From QZKY01 sp963666295 (GTDB lineage Bacteria > Pseudomonadota > Gammaproteobacteria > Burkholderiales > Burkholderiaceae_D): a stretch of 64,000 bases of DNA. Below the pieces are notes generated by a model. The model saw only the letters and a program-made list of their open reading frames with translations. It ran no database searches and was not told the origin of the DNA. Location of the stretch: positions 248,001-312,000 of the forward strand of contig OY762707.1 in the NCBI GenBank assembly GCA_963666295.1. The letters run 5' to 3'. The translations under genes were made by a program, and so were the position numbers. Shown here one piece after another: positions 44,152-53,433 of the stretch. How positions within the stretch are numbered: position 1 is the stretch's first letter; each line of letters opens with the position of its first letter.

Positions 44152-44319
44152 ATGGCGAAATCCGGCCGCGACAAAATCAAGCTTGAATCAACCGCTGGTA
44201 CTGGTCATTTCTACACAACGACCAAAAACAAGCGCACGATGCCAGGCAAAATGGAAATCATCAAATTTGATCCAAAGGCGCGTAAACACGTTCCTTACAA
44301 AGAAAACAAGATCAAGTAA
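44152..44319 (+). CDS. rpmG: Large ribosomal subunit protein bL33
   Basis: A 55-residue basic protein with the family pattern DKIKLESTAGTGHFYTTTKN and PGKMEIIKFDPKARKHVPYKE. The zinc-binding cysteine pairs of some L33 copies are absent, as is usual for the proteobacterial form. AAGGAA precedes the ATG by six to seven bases. A terminator follows directly. Confidence 0.97.
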   Translation: MAKSGRDKIKLESTAGTGHFYTTTKNKRTMPGKMEIIKFDPKARKHVPYKENKIK

Positions 44320-44335
44320 TTTACCTGCATCACAC

Positions 44336-44366
44336 AAAAAACCTGTCCATTGCGACAGGTTTTTTT
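44336..44366. terminator. Bidirectional Rho-independent terminator
   Basis: ACCTGTC and GACAGGT pair around six bases, with an A-run before and T-run after. It can serve rpmG and the convergent exonuclease gene. Confidence 0.9.
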
Positions 44367-44375
44367 ATGCCCACA

Positions 44376-45080
44376 CTATTGCTGCCAGCTCACCCAACGT
44401 TGCGCTTTCTCCAACTGTTGCAAATTCTGGTAAGTCTCCAATCGTTTTCGCTGCGCCTTGCGCGCTGCCACCATAAATAGCTGCGCCGTACTGAGTGCAT
44501 CGGAAACGGCATTGTGACGCGCGTGATTCTGAATGCCAAAACGCGCCTGCCATTGCTCCAGCGTTCGATACTCATTGGCGAGTTCTGGATACAAGCCTGG
44601 CATCACATAAGCCAGGTCTAACCACTCGTGCCGAAGTCTGAAACCCAGGTATTGCCTGATTGCATTTCGCAGCATGGTTTCATCAAACGTGACATGAAAC
44701 GCAACCAGTGGCGACTTTCCCAAATAGCGCAAAAAATCCAGCAACGCTTTCCGGGGCGGAACTCCTCTTTTCTGCTCCTGACCTCCGATGCCGTGAATCA
44801 GAATATTTTCATGACTACTGCTTTGCGTCTGCTGCAAAACGATTTCAAAGCTATCGTCAAAGTCAATACGGCCCTCACTAATCGCAACTGCACCAATGGC
44901 GATCAGGCGGTCAAGCGACAAATTCAGCCCGCTTGCCTCAACATCAACGACAACAAAACGTGAACTTCCCAACTGGCTCGCCGCCTCGACGCGCGGCATG
45001 AGTCGCCAGTCCGAGAGTACCTGTTGCTCCTCGGAACTTAAAATCGGTCTTGATCCGAATAAAGTCTTGAACCAGTTCAC
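44376..45080 (-). CDS. DnaQ-like 3'-5' exonuclease
   Basis: A 234-residue DEDDh exonuclease. Acidic metal ligands are in VVVDVEASGLNL (D and E), AFHVTFDETML and HNAVSDALST (H and D). It resembles the DNA polymerase III epsilon subunit but is found as a companion to acetate-symporter operons, for example next to DUF294 and SSS genes in Pseudomonas. The start is placed at GTG 45080 (MNWFKTLFG); an ATG at 45140 exists. The substrate is unknown and involvement in replication is unlikely given the context. Confidence 0.82.
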   Translation of the reverse strand: MNWFKTLFGSRPILSSEEQQVLSDWRLMPRVEAASQLGSSRFVVVDVEASGLNLSLDRLIAIGAVAISEGRIDFDDSFEIVLQQTQSSSHENILIHGIGGQEQKRGVPPRKALLDFLRYLGKSPLVAFHVTFDETMLRNAIRQYLGFRLRHEWLDLAYVMPGLYPELANEYRTLEQWQARFGIQNHARHNAVSDALSTAQLFMVAARKAQRKRLETYQNLQQLEKAQRWVSWQQ

Positions 45081-45206
45081 AGCATCACCATTCAACCAGC
45101 ATTCACACGAATAGGCACATGATAGACGCAATGCCCACAAAACAGGGCGGCGCCTTGCATAAACAAAACGCCGCCCGAATAGACATCTTATATCAATAGC
45201 CAGCTA

Positions 45207-47249
45207 TTAATGCTCCGAAGCTGCCTCCGCATTGATGCCGGTATTCTGACGCACATAGAGCTCCTCCCACATATCTTCTGCGCGCTTGTCTTCCGTGAAG
45301 AAAGACACCAGAAAGACGATCAGGAAAGCCAGTGGGATCGAGATAATCCCCGGATTTTTCAGCAAGAAAACCGGCCTTTCCAAGCCCATGATACTCGTGT
45401 CCTTGCCTTCATACTTCCTGAGATCCCCAAGCGCAGTGTTGTGTGCACGCTGTACGGCAGCCAACTCAAGCGTAAGTGCCTTTCTTTGGTCCTCGTCCGT
45501 GGCTGCCTCCAGTTTTTGCTTAAGAATAACCAACTGATCCCGCGTACCTGGCTTGGCTGGCCTTGCTGACATTGCGGGACGCGCCGGCTCTCTTCGACGA
45601 CAGTCATCCTGATCGAAAAGTTCGCACGTTAACGCATATCCGCCGACTGCCGGCCTTGCCAATTGCGCAGGCTTTGCGGGCTCGCCATTCAAAACCTTCT
45701 CGGCCATGGCAACCTTCAATTTCGGATAAGTCATATTTGGCGAGATCAGCACAAGGAAAATGGCTGTCAAGGCGCCAATCGACATGCCGGAAACAATCCC
45801 GTAGGTGTTGCACTTTTTCCAATACATCGTCAGGAAAATTGCGGGCAAATTGGACGATGCTGCAACAGCAAAAGCCAGCGCCACCAAGTGCGCCACGTTT
45901 TGACCTTTTGCCAAAATGCCCACAGCAATTGCCATAATGCCGACAATAACTGACGATGTACGCGCAGCAATAACCTGCTCTTTAGGTGATGCCTTTTCGC
46001 CACGGAAAACACCGACATAAATATCGTGCGCCATCGCAGAAGCGGAGGCCAGAACCAGGCCGGCAACAACAGCAACGATGGTTGCGAACGAAACGGCCGC
46101 AACGAACGCCAGGAAGAAGTTCCCCATCATTGCTTCCTGGCCGCCACCCAGATACTGTGCGAGTACCGGCACGGCCATATTGCCGCCACCGTCAATCGCC
46201 TTGATCTTAACCGCACCAACAAACATGCCCGCGCCCATACCCAAAAACAGGGTCAGCACATAGAATCCACCAATAATACCCATGGCCCACAGTACCGAGA
46301 TACGTGCCGCTTTGGCAGTTGGCACCGTGAAAAAGCGCATCAGGATATGCGGCATGCCTGCGGTACCCAGCACCAAGGCCAGGCCGAGTGAAATCTGATC
46401 AATCGGGTTTTTCAAATACAGGCCAGGCTCAAGATAACGCTGCCCCAATTCGACCATGGTCATATTGCTCGCGCTGTCACCCAGCACTCGCGCCACCTGT
46501 TCCTGAATATTGGTGCTATTGACCACATCTTGCAAAAAGCCCGGCAAGCTAAATCCGTATGGTGCCCAGATAAACGAAACCAGTACGACAGAAGCGGTTA
46601 CCAGCAATACTGCCTTGGTAATCTGCACCCAGGTCGTCGCCTTCATGCCACCAAATACGACGTACGACAGCATCAGGATGCCAACACCCACCACGGAAAC
46701 CTCATAATCAATCCCAACCAGGGTCTTGATCAATACGCCACCACCAACCATTTGCGCCGTCATGTAAAAGGTCGAAATAATGATGGTCGTAAAAGCAGAA
46801 ACCGTTTTAATTTTCTTCGGATCATTACGGAAGGCGAGAATGTCGCCCATCGTGTATTTGCCAATATTTCGACACGGCTCGGCAATCACCAGCAGTACCG
46901 TAATGTAGGCAACCAGAAAGCCGACCGAATACATGAAACCGTCATAGCCGTATAGCGCGATCAGCCCGGCAATTCCCAAAAAGGAAGCCGCAGAAAGGTA
47001 ATCACCCGCAATCGCCCAGCCATTCTGGAAACCACTAACCGAACGCCCTGCCGCATAGAACTCCGAAGCAGAACTGGTGCTGCGCGCAGCAATGTAGGTT
47101 ACCGTCATGGTGATCGCGATAATGGCACCAAACACGGCGAAGGTCATCCACCTGTATTTGTCCGAAACAGCACCTTTACCTGCGTAAGCCAGACCGCAAG
47201 TCATGACGAAAATCGCAAAGACTGTCAACTTGTTGAATGACTTCTTCAT
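45207..47249 (-). CDS. Cation/acetate symporter (SSS family, ActP-like)
   Basis: A 680-residue Na+/solute symporter with about 13 membrane segments. SASEFYAAGRSVSGFQNGWAIAG is the usual start of TM2-3 in ActP-type members, and a helix with ATTWVQITKAVLLV follows. An extra soluble stretch of about 105 residues (512-618), rich in Pro and Ala then charged, lies before the last membrane segment and is not in E. coli ActP. The DUF485 gene overlaps its start (ATGA), as in yjcH-actP. Acetate or another short-chain acid is the probable substrate. Confidence 0.88.
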   Translation of the reverse strand: MKKSFNKLTVFAIFVMTCGLAYAGKGAVSDKYRWMTFAVFGAIIAITMTVTYIAARSTSSASEFYAAGRSVSGFQNGWAIAGDYLSAASFLGIAGLIALYGYDGFMYSVGFLVAYITVLLVIAEPCRNIGKYTMGDILAFRNDPKKIKTVSAFTTIIISTFYMTAQMVGGGVLIKTLVGIDYEVSVVGVGILMLSYVVFGGMKATTWVQITKAVLLVTASVVLVSFIWAPYGFSLPGFLQDVVNSTNIQEQVARVLGDSASNMTMVELGQRYLEPGLYLKNPIDQISLGLALVLGTAGMPHILMRFFTVPTAKAARISVLWAMGIIGGFYVLTLFLGMGAGMFVGAVKIKAIDGGGNMAVPVLAQYLGGGQEAMMGNFFLAFVAAVSFATIVAVVAGLVLASASAMAHDIYVGVFRGEKASPKEQVIAARTSSVIVGIMAIAVGILAKGQNVAHLVALAFAVAASSNLPAIFLTMYWKKCNTYGIVSGMSIGALTAIFLVLISPNMTYPKLKVAMAEKVLNGEPAKPAQLARPAVGGYALTCELFDQDDCRRREPARPAMSARPAKPGTRDQLVILKQKLEAATDEDQRKALTLELAAVQRAHNTALGDLRKYEGKDTSIMGLERPVFLLKNPGIISIPLAFLIVFLVSFFTEDKRAEDMWEELYVRQNTGINAEAASEH

Positions 47250-47575
47250 GATGCGCTCCTTGAAATGTTTTCGGCATCATCAACAAGCTCTTGCGCCAAT
47301 GCATCAAATTGCGAGTTGGCACGCCTCGCATAAATGAAGGCTATCACCCAGGCCACAATGAATTCCAGTAACGCAAACAGGATGCCCACATTAATGACAC
47401 CCCATACCTTGATCTTGAAAAGCTCCGGCCAATAGGCAGCACCAATCGGCAGCAGAAAATAAAACACCACTGAAAAAACCATCAACCCCGACAGAAAATT
47501 GGTTTTCTTGCTCTGCAAGATTTGAAACCGGGGATCTTCATTAATGGCGGCCCAGTTTATACTCGGGTTCGTCAT
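47246..47575 (-). CDS. DUF485 membrane protein (YjcH-like)
   Basis: A 109-residue protein with two membrane helices (about 28-52 and 62-85) and the DPRFQILQSKKTNF N-terminus typical of DUF485. Such proteins are encoded directly upstream of ActP-type symporters. Its role is unknown but it is a regular partner of that transporter. Stop and next start overlap (ATGA). Confidence 0.9.
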   Translation of the reverse strand: MTNPSINWAAINEDPRFQILQSKKTNFLSGLMVFSVVFYFLLPIGAAYWPELFKIKVWGVINVGILFALLEFIVAWVIAFIYARRANSQFDALAQELVDDAENISRSAS

Positions 47576-47702
47576 ATTTTATTACCTCCTAGTCTACAAA
47601 AACCATGTGCGGCCCTATAAGCCGCACAATTTATTGTTGCACTCAACCATCTGATTACTCACTACAATGCAAAAACTGCTTTGCATTATAACCACAGACA
47701 AC

Positions 47703-49613
47703 TTAAAAAGAATAGTATTTCTCCAAAACTCCCTGCAACTGTCGAGCCTGACGAAAAGTTTCTTTCAAAATGCGTTGGTCCAGTGCATTCAAGGTTTCAG
47801 GGTTGATCCGATTGGTCATCACTTGCCCCCGTTCTTTTTGCTGATGCTGCAATCGCAACCGCAACAACTGGATGTACAAAAAGGACTCAACCCACGCGTC
47901 CGTTTCTGCCTGGTCCATTCGCCATGCCTTGGCTGCTCCACGCAAACGCTGAATCGTCCCAGTTTCGAGTGAATTTGACTCCAATGCAAAAATGCGCGCC
48001 GCATCCACAAAAGGCGTTACACCGTTGAACTTCAAATCCAGCGTATTCAGGTTTTCACCCTTTTTATCAACGAGAAACCTTTTCAACAAACTGAGTGGCG
48101 GGTGGTTGCTCAAGGCATTCTCAACCATCTTGCGCATGAACATGCGATTCCCTCGAACCTTGCTGTTCAGCCAGTGACGCAACTCGTGCGCCAAATCGTG
48201 ATTGCCATAAATCGGACGAAAATCGAAAAAGATGGACGCATTCAACAACTCTTGCGCATCACCACGGAATATCCATCTTGAAAAGAGATTTTCCCATTCC
48301 GTCATATTTAAACACCACTGCGAATTAGACGCCATGATGTCGCCCTTGCATAAAGGAAAGCCGCATGAATCCAGTGCAACATTGATCGCCTTCGCTATCG
48401 GCAACAAGCGCTCCCGCACCTGGTTCTCCGTCATGCCTTGCGGCGTCACAAAAATAATGCCGTTATCCTGATCGGTATTCATCGTCTGCTCATACCGTCC
48501 TTCGCTGCCCATTGCCAACCAGCAAAAATCGATTTCCTGCCAACCCGGCTCGTTTTGGGCTCGCACAAGTTCCAGCGTAATGATCTGCGTCGTCAACAAG
48601 TCATTCAACGTGGAAATGAATTGCGTCAACTGTTCCGCCGCCACACCTTGCGCCAGCATATTGCGTGCAAGATAGTGGATGTCTCGTGCACACTGCTGCA
48701 GGGTTTCGAGATCCTCCGCTTGCCGAATCGCAGTACTGATTTGCCGTAAACCAACGCGCTGCAGGGTAAACAAATCCTTTTCCGAAACCACGCCAACTAT
48801 CTTGTCCTGATTGGTCACCAGCACATGGCGCACCGCTTCCCTGGCCATGACCAATGCCGCTTCATATGCCAGCGACTGAGGCGGCAACGTAAACAGGCGC
48901 GTGTTCATCAGTTCAACAATGGGTTGATCAGGATTAATTTGCGCCAGTGCCACCTGACCCAGCAGGTCATACAGGGTAAAAATACCAACCGGCTTGCCAT
49001 CATCGACGACGATCATTGACCCGATACTCAACTCATTCATGGAGCCCAACACTTCCCGCATGGGCGTATCCGGCGAACACGTCACTGGCGAACGTCGTAT
49101 CACAGATGACAACTGGCTGGACATGGACTGCCCCTCCGAACTCGACTGAGAATACTCAGCCTGCACCGAATGCATCGACTGCTCCAGCAAGTTCGCAATG
49201 CGGCGCGTACAGTAATCGTTAAACGTTTCACTGAGGCGCAGAAACTGGTAAAAATCTTCCGCGCTCAGTTCCAGACAAAACACGTCATCAAGCGCACGAA
49301 AAGTGCTGCCAACTTCCCGCTTTGCCAATAATGAACTCAATGGAAAAATGTCGCCTTGCTGCAATTCGTCGGTTATGGATGTTTCTGCATTCGCGGCACC
49401 GCGTCGGCCCTCTACCAGACCTTGCCGAATAATGAAAAAACGTGACGCAATGCCTTGCTCTGGCGAAATCAGGACGTCGCCCGCCGCGTAATACGCCATC
49501 TCAAGTCGTTGCGCCAGCCATTCAAGATGCGTTTGCTCCAGACGGTCAAAAGGAGGGTGGCGCTGAAGTTGCGCGATGGTTTGCTGAACGAGTGTATTGC
49601 TTGCCGGTGCCAT
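47703..49613 (-). CDS. cNMP-CBS-DUF294 putative nucleotidyltransferase
   Basis: A 636-residue protein. It begins with a cyclic-nucleotide-binding-like domain (about 15-130), then two CBS domains (about 165-285), then a DUF294 putative nucleotidyltransferase with GSEGRYEQTMNTDQDNGI (the GS and DxD motif at about 365-385) and a helical C-terminal domain. Start at ATG 49613 with AGGAG eight bases upstream; an earlier ATG at 49640 is less likely. Its conserved place with the SSS symporter and DnaQ-like exonuclease suggests control of acetate uptake or metabolism, by inference. Confidence 0.85.
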   Translation of the reverse strand: MAPASNTLVQQTIAQLQRHPPFDRLEQTHLEWLAQRLEMAYYAAGDVLISPEQGIASRFFIIRQGLVEGRRGAANAETSITDELQQGDIFPLSSLLAKREVGSTFRALDDVFCLELSAEDFYQFLRLSETFNDYCTRRIANLLEQSMHSVQAEYSQSSSEGQSMSSQLSSVIRRSPVTCSPDTPMREVLGSMNELSIGSMIVVDDGKPVGIFTLYDLLGQVALAQINPDQPIVELMNTRLFTLPPQSLAYEAALVMAREAVRHVLVTNQDKIVGVVSEKDLFTLQRVGLRQISTAIRQAEDLETLQQCARDIHYLARNMLAQGVAAEQLTQFISTLNDLLTTQIITLELVRAQNEPGWQEIDFCWLAMGSEGRYEQTMNTDQDNGIIFVTPQGMTENQVRERLLPIAKAINVALDSCGFPLCKGDIMASNSQWCLNMTEWENLFSRWIFRGDAQELLNASIFFDFRPIYGNHDLAHELRHWLNSKVRGNRMFMRKMVENALSNHPPLSLLKRFLVDKKGENLNTLDLKFNGVTPFVDAARIFALESNSLETGTIQRLRGAAKAWRMDQAETDAWVESFLYIQLLRLRLQHQQKERGQVMTNRINPETLNALDQRILKETFRQARQLQGVLEKYYSF

Positions 49614-49834
49614 ATTATTATTCTCCTGTAGCAGCATCATAAATCGCTTTTGTTATGACCCGATGAAAGGCATGACACTGAATTAAATCAAATATTTTCT
49701 CAAAATTGAGTGTTAGAGTAACAAAGCATCAACCACATAATAACGATATAAGTAACCGTCGCCGAAGAGAAGTCCGAAAGAAGATCTGATAACAAACAAG
49801 AACAGCAGCAACGCTTACAAAGGAGTCCTCTGAA

Positions 49835-50440
49835 ATGTCAGCCACCCCTGCAACAGAAAAATACTTTTCACTTGTACCTGAAAGAGATTGTGGAGAATGC
49901 ATGATTTGTTGCAAGCATTTATCCATCAGTGCTCCGAACTTCCACAAACCTGCTGACGTCTTGTGCAGCAACTGCATCATAAACAAAGGCTGCCAGATCT
50001 ACGAAACGCGACCGAACGTCTGTCGAACCTGGCATTGCCTTTGGCGCCGCGTGGCCGACATGCCAGAATCCTTGAGGCCGGACCGGTCCGGCGTTATTTT
50101 TTCCTTGCTAGTCAACTACGATCCGATGGAACTGTTTGAAAACACCTACATCGTGTGCATGTCCCTTGAAGACCGCGACATATTCGAACGACCTGAAATT
50201 GCCGCGCAAATAAACAAGTTTGTTGACGAAGGATCTTTGCCGGTTTTTCTCAGCATTAAAGGAGCCATGGATCTCGCCTATCCCAGCAAGGAAATGGCGG
50301 ATGCCATCAAGAAGCCAAAAACGACGCGTTTTCCACACCTGGTCGATGAAGGCAAGATGTGGCGCGTCAAATATGAAAGTCTGATAGAACCCCTGCAAGT
50401 ACAGCACGCCCGGTTCAGCAGTCAATTCGTGACCCGCTAA
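49835..50440 (+). CDS. YkgJ-family cysteine-cluster protein
   Basis: A 201-residue protein with eight cysteines in the first 70 residues: CGECMICC, CSNC, GC, VCRTWHC. This is the zinc- or iron-chelating CxxCxxCC domain of the YkgJ/YcgN families. The remainder has no recognised motif. The biochemical role is not known. An AAGGAG site precedes the ATG. Confidence 0.83.
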   Translation: MSATPATEKYFSLVPERDCGECMICCKHLSISAPNFHKPADVLCSNCIINKGCQIYETRPNVCRTWHCLWRRVADMPESLRPDRSGVIFSLLVNYDPMELFENTYIVCMSLEDRDIFERPEIAAQINKFVDEGSLPVFLSIKGAMDLAYPSKEMADAIKKPKTTRFPHLVDEGKMWRVKYESLIEPLQVQHARFSSQFVTR

Positions 50441-50544
50441 ATTCAGCGCAGGCAGGCGGCTCCCAAATTGCCAAAGCGTCTGATACTGTTCCCATTAGCG
50501 AACAGTATCAGCCAACCCATAATAAACTCTAAACCGGTTGCAGC

Positions 50545-52701
50545 ATGAAACTGAAACGAGCCATCCTCGTACTTTTTGTCCTTGCGCTCATCGCGGCTTT
50601 CTTTCTATTCGATCTGCACCAATTTTTGACACTCGAAGCGCTTAAACGAAGTCACGACGACTTTTTGGCCTTCAAGTCAGCGTCGCCGTGGCTAGTCATT
50701 TCAGCCTGTTTCGTTCTATATGTCATTGCCGCGGCGCTTTCCCTGCCTGGCGCGCTGGTCATGACATTGGCCATGGGTGCGATATTCGGGCTGATAACTG
50801 GCACGATACTGGTCTCGTTCGCATCAAGTATCGGCGCCACCCTCGCCTTTCTGACATCCCGCTTTGTGCTGCGCGATGCTGTTCAAAAACGCTTTGGCGA
50901 CAAACTCAAAGCCATCAATGATGGCGTTACCCGGGAAGGGGCGTTTTATCTTTTCACGCTGCGACTGATACCAATCTTTCCATTTTTCCTGATCAATCTC
51001 GTCATGGGCTTGACGCCCATGCGGGCGCGCACCTTTTACTGGGTCAGCCAGATAGGCATGCTGGCGGGCACCATCGTATTCGTCAATGCTGGTACGCAAC
51101 TGGCACAATTAGAGAGTTTGTCGGGAATTATGTCGTCCAGGCTTCTGCTTTCTTTTGCCTTGCTTGGCATCTTTCCGATCATTGCCAAAAAGATTATTGC
51201 TTTTACCCGCGCGCGTCGCGTTTACGCCAAATGGGCAAGACCCAAACGGTATGACCGCAACCTGATTGTCATCGGCGCAGGCGCAGCCGGGCTGGTCACC
51301 GCCTATATTGGCGCTACTGTCAAAGCCAAGGTCACATTGATAGAAGCGCACAAGATGGGGGGAGACTGTCTGAATTACGGTTGCGTGCCGAGCAAAGCAC
51401 TCATCAAATCTGCCCGCATTGCGCACGAAATGCGCCATGCCGAACACTATGGCCTGAAAAATATCGATCCGGAATTCAGTTTCCGCAAGGTCATGCAGCG
51501 CGTACACAGCGTTATCGCCGACATTGCACCGCACGACAGCGTGGAGCGTTACACTGATCTGGGCGTTGAAGTGCTGCAAGGCTATGCACGCATCGTTGAC
51601 CCGTGGACGATTGAAATCACACTAAACGATGGTGGCACCCAGCGCCTGACGACCCGCAGCATCGTACTTGCGACAGGTGCACGGCCATTTGTACCGCCAC
51701 TTCCTGGCCTGGAAGAAATCGGTTATGTGACCAGTGATACGATCTGGGAGCGTTTCGGCCATTTCGATGCACCACCTGCCAGACTGGTCGTGCTTGGCGG
51801 CGGACCCATTGGCTGTGAATTGTCTCAATGTTTTGCTCGCCTCGGCTCCGAGGTGACGCAAATTGAGCGCGGGGCGCGCATCATGGCACGCGAAGACGAG
51901 GACGTATCCGAACTGGTAAAGACTGCGCTTTCTCGCGACGGCGTCAATGTGCTTATCAATCACACCGCTCTGCGTTGCGAACGCGAGGGCAAACAGAAAT
52001 TCATTGTCTTTGAACATGAGGGCGAAGAACAACGCATCGAATTTGATGAGCTGTTGTGTGCGGTTGGTCGCGTTGCGCGCCTGTCCGGCTACGGCCTCGA
52101 AGAACTGGGCATCGAAACCGGTCGCACCATCATCACCAACGAATATCTGGAAACGCTCTATCCGAACATTTTTGCGGCAGGCGACGTCGCCGGCCCGTAC
52201 CAGTTCACGCACACGGCCGCCCATCAGGCATGGTATGCGGCTGTCAACGCATTATTCGGTTTTTTCAAAAAATTCAGGGCAGATTATTCCGCCATCCCGT
52301 GGGCGACATTTATCGAACCGGAGGTCGCGCGCGTTGGGTTGAATGAACAGGAAGCCAAAGAGAAAAACATTCCCTACGAAGTCACTCGCTATGGCATGGA
52401 CGATCTGGATCGCGCCATTGCCGACGGTACAGCGCAAGGCTTCGTCAAGGTGCTGACAGTACCAGGAAAGGACAAAATTCTGGGCGCCACCATTGTTGGC
52501 GAGCGCGCAGGTGATCTGCTAACCGAATTCGTACTGGCCATGAAGCATGGCCTCGGACTCAACAAGATTCTCGGAACGATCCACATCTACCCAACGATGG
52601 CTGAGGCCAGCAAATATGCCGCCGGTGCGTGGAAAAAGGCACATGCGCCGCAACGCGTACTCGAGTGGCTAAAACGCTACCACGCCTGGCGTCGAAAATA
52701 G
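50545..52701 (+). CDS. TVP38/TMEM64 membrane domain fused to a disulfide oxidoreductase
   Basis: A 718-residue fusion. Residues 1-220 are a DedA/TVP38-type membrane domain (several helices, with GALVMTLAMGAIFG and the re-entrant-like ARTFYWVSQIG). Residues 235-718 are a class-I pyridine nucleotide-disulfide oxidoreductase like mercuric reductase or dihydrolipoamide dehydrogenase: FAD loop GAGAAG (244-249), redox pair C275 and C280 in GGDCLNYGCVPSK, NAD loop GGGPIGCELSQ and a C-terminal HIYPTMAEASKYA. The mercury-binding C-terminal cysteines are absent, so mercury reduction is unlikely. The fusion exists in other proteobacteria. Substrate unknown; possibly membrane-tethered redox chemistry. 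Confidence 0.85.
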   Translation: MKLKRAILVLFVLALIAAFFLFDLHQFLTLEALKRSHDDFLAFKSASPWLVISACFVLYVIAAALSLPGALVMTLAMGAIFGLITGTILVSFASSIGATLAFLTSRFVLRDAVQKRFGDKLKAINDGVTREGAFYLFTLRLIPIFPFFLINLVMGLTPMRARTFYWVSQIGMLAGTIVFVNAGTQLAQLESLSGIMSSRLLLSFALLGIFPIIAKKIIAFTRARRVYAKWARPKRYDRNLIVIGAGAAGLVTAYIGATVKAKVTLIEAHKMGGDCLNYGCVPSKALIKSARIAHEMRHAEHYGLKNIDPEFSFRKVMQRVHSVIADIAPHDSVERYTDLGVEVLQGYARIVDPWTIEITLNDGGTQRLTTRSIVLATGARPFVPPLPGLEEIGYVTSDTIWERFGHFDAPPARLVVLGGGPIGCELSQCFARLGSEVTQIERGARIMAREDEDVSELVKTALSRDGVNVLINHTALRCEREGKQKFIVFEHEGEEQRIEFDELLCAVGRVARLSGYGLEELGIETGRTIITNEYLETLYPNIFAAGDVAGPYQFTHTAAHQAWYAAVNALFGFFKKFRADYSAIPWATFIEPEVARVGLNEQEAKEKNIPYEVTRYGMDDLDRAIADGTAQGFVKVLTVPGKDKILGATIVGERAGDLLTEFVLAMKHGLGLNKILGTIHIYPTMAEASKYAAGAWKKAHAPQRVLEWLKRYHAWRRK

Positions 52702-52710
52702 AAAACGGCG

Positions 52711-53433
52711 CTAAGCATCCAGCAAACTGGCTGCATCCCCGTCAATAAACCACTGCACTTCACCAGACTGCGGGTGAATAAGCTGAACGGGATATTTTCC
52801 TGACGGCGGCACATCACGAAAAATTTCTCTTACCACTTGCGCCTTGCGAATGCCCGTCACCAGAAACAGCGTTGCGCGCGTCTGGTTCAGAATGGGTGCC
52901 GTCAAGGTCACGCGACTGAAATCTTCATCAGGCTTGCGCACTACTGCCGTCCAGCGCCGCGCTTCTTTCAGGGCATCGGTACCGGGAAACAGCGAAGCCG
53001 TATGACCGTCTTCACCCAAACCAAGCAAGGCCAGATCGAAACTCGGCTGACCGCCCTCAAAGAATTTTTCCATCTCGTTCTGATACGCATCTGCCCTGGC
53101 CTGCGGTGCAAGCCCGAATGGAAAATGGTGTATTTGTTCAGGAAGCAAAGGCAAATCATCCAGCAAGGCATCATGTGCCATTCGCGCATTGCTGCGTTCA
53201 TCGTCAAAGGGAACGCAACGCTCATCTCCCCAGAAAAAATGAATATGCGCCCACGGCGCCTTGTTGATAAATTGTTGGTCAGCCAGCATCTGATACATCT
53301 GGCGCGGTGTTTCTCCCCCGGCCAACAGCACGGAAAAGCACTTTCGCGCCTTGACTGCTTTTCTTGCCTGCTCGACAAAAAAGTCTGCGGCACCCTCTGC
53401 CAGCGACTTGCTATCTGCAAAAAGCCTGATCAT
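52711..53433 (-). CDS. pgl: 6-phosphogluconolactonase
   Basis: A 240-residue enzyme hydrolysing 6-phosphogluconolactone in the oxidative pentose-phosphate path. SVLLAGGETPRQMYQ, FFWGDERCVPFDD and LLGLGEDGHTASLFPG are hallmark segments. Its start overlaps the zwf stop (ATGA), and GGAGG precedes. Last gene of gnd-zwf-pgl. Confidence 0.96.
   Translation of the reverse strand: MIRLFADSKSLAEGAADFFVEQARKAVKARKCFSVLLAGGETPRQMYQMLADQQFINKAPWAHIHFFWGDERCVPFDDERSNARMAHDALLDDLPLLPEQIHHFPFGLAPQARADAYQNEMEKFFEGGQPSFDLALLGLGEDGHTASLFPGTDALKEARRWTAVVRKPDEDFSRVTLTAPILNQTRATLFLVTGIRKAQVVREIFRDVPPSGKYPVQLIHPQSGEVQWFIDGDAASLLDA

Noticed and set aside
44376..45080. DNA polymerase III epsilon subunit (dnaQ)
   Set aside because: The gene is DEDDh-type, but its place beside the acetate symporter block and its N-terminus fit a different subfamily.
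50545..52701. Mercuric reductase (merA)
   Set aside because: The C-terminal cysteine pair and the N-terminal metal-binding domain of MerA are missing and no other mer genes are present.
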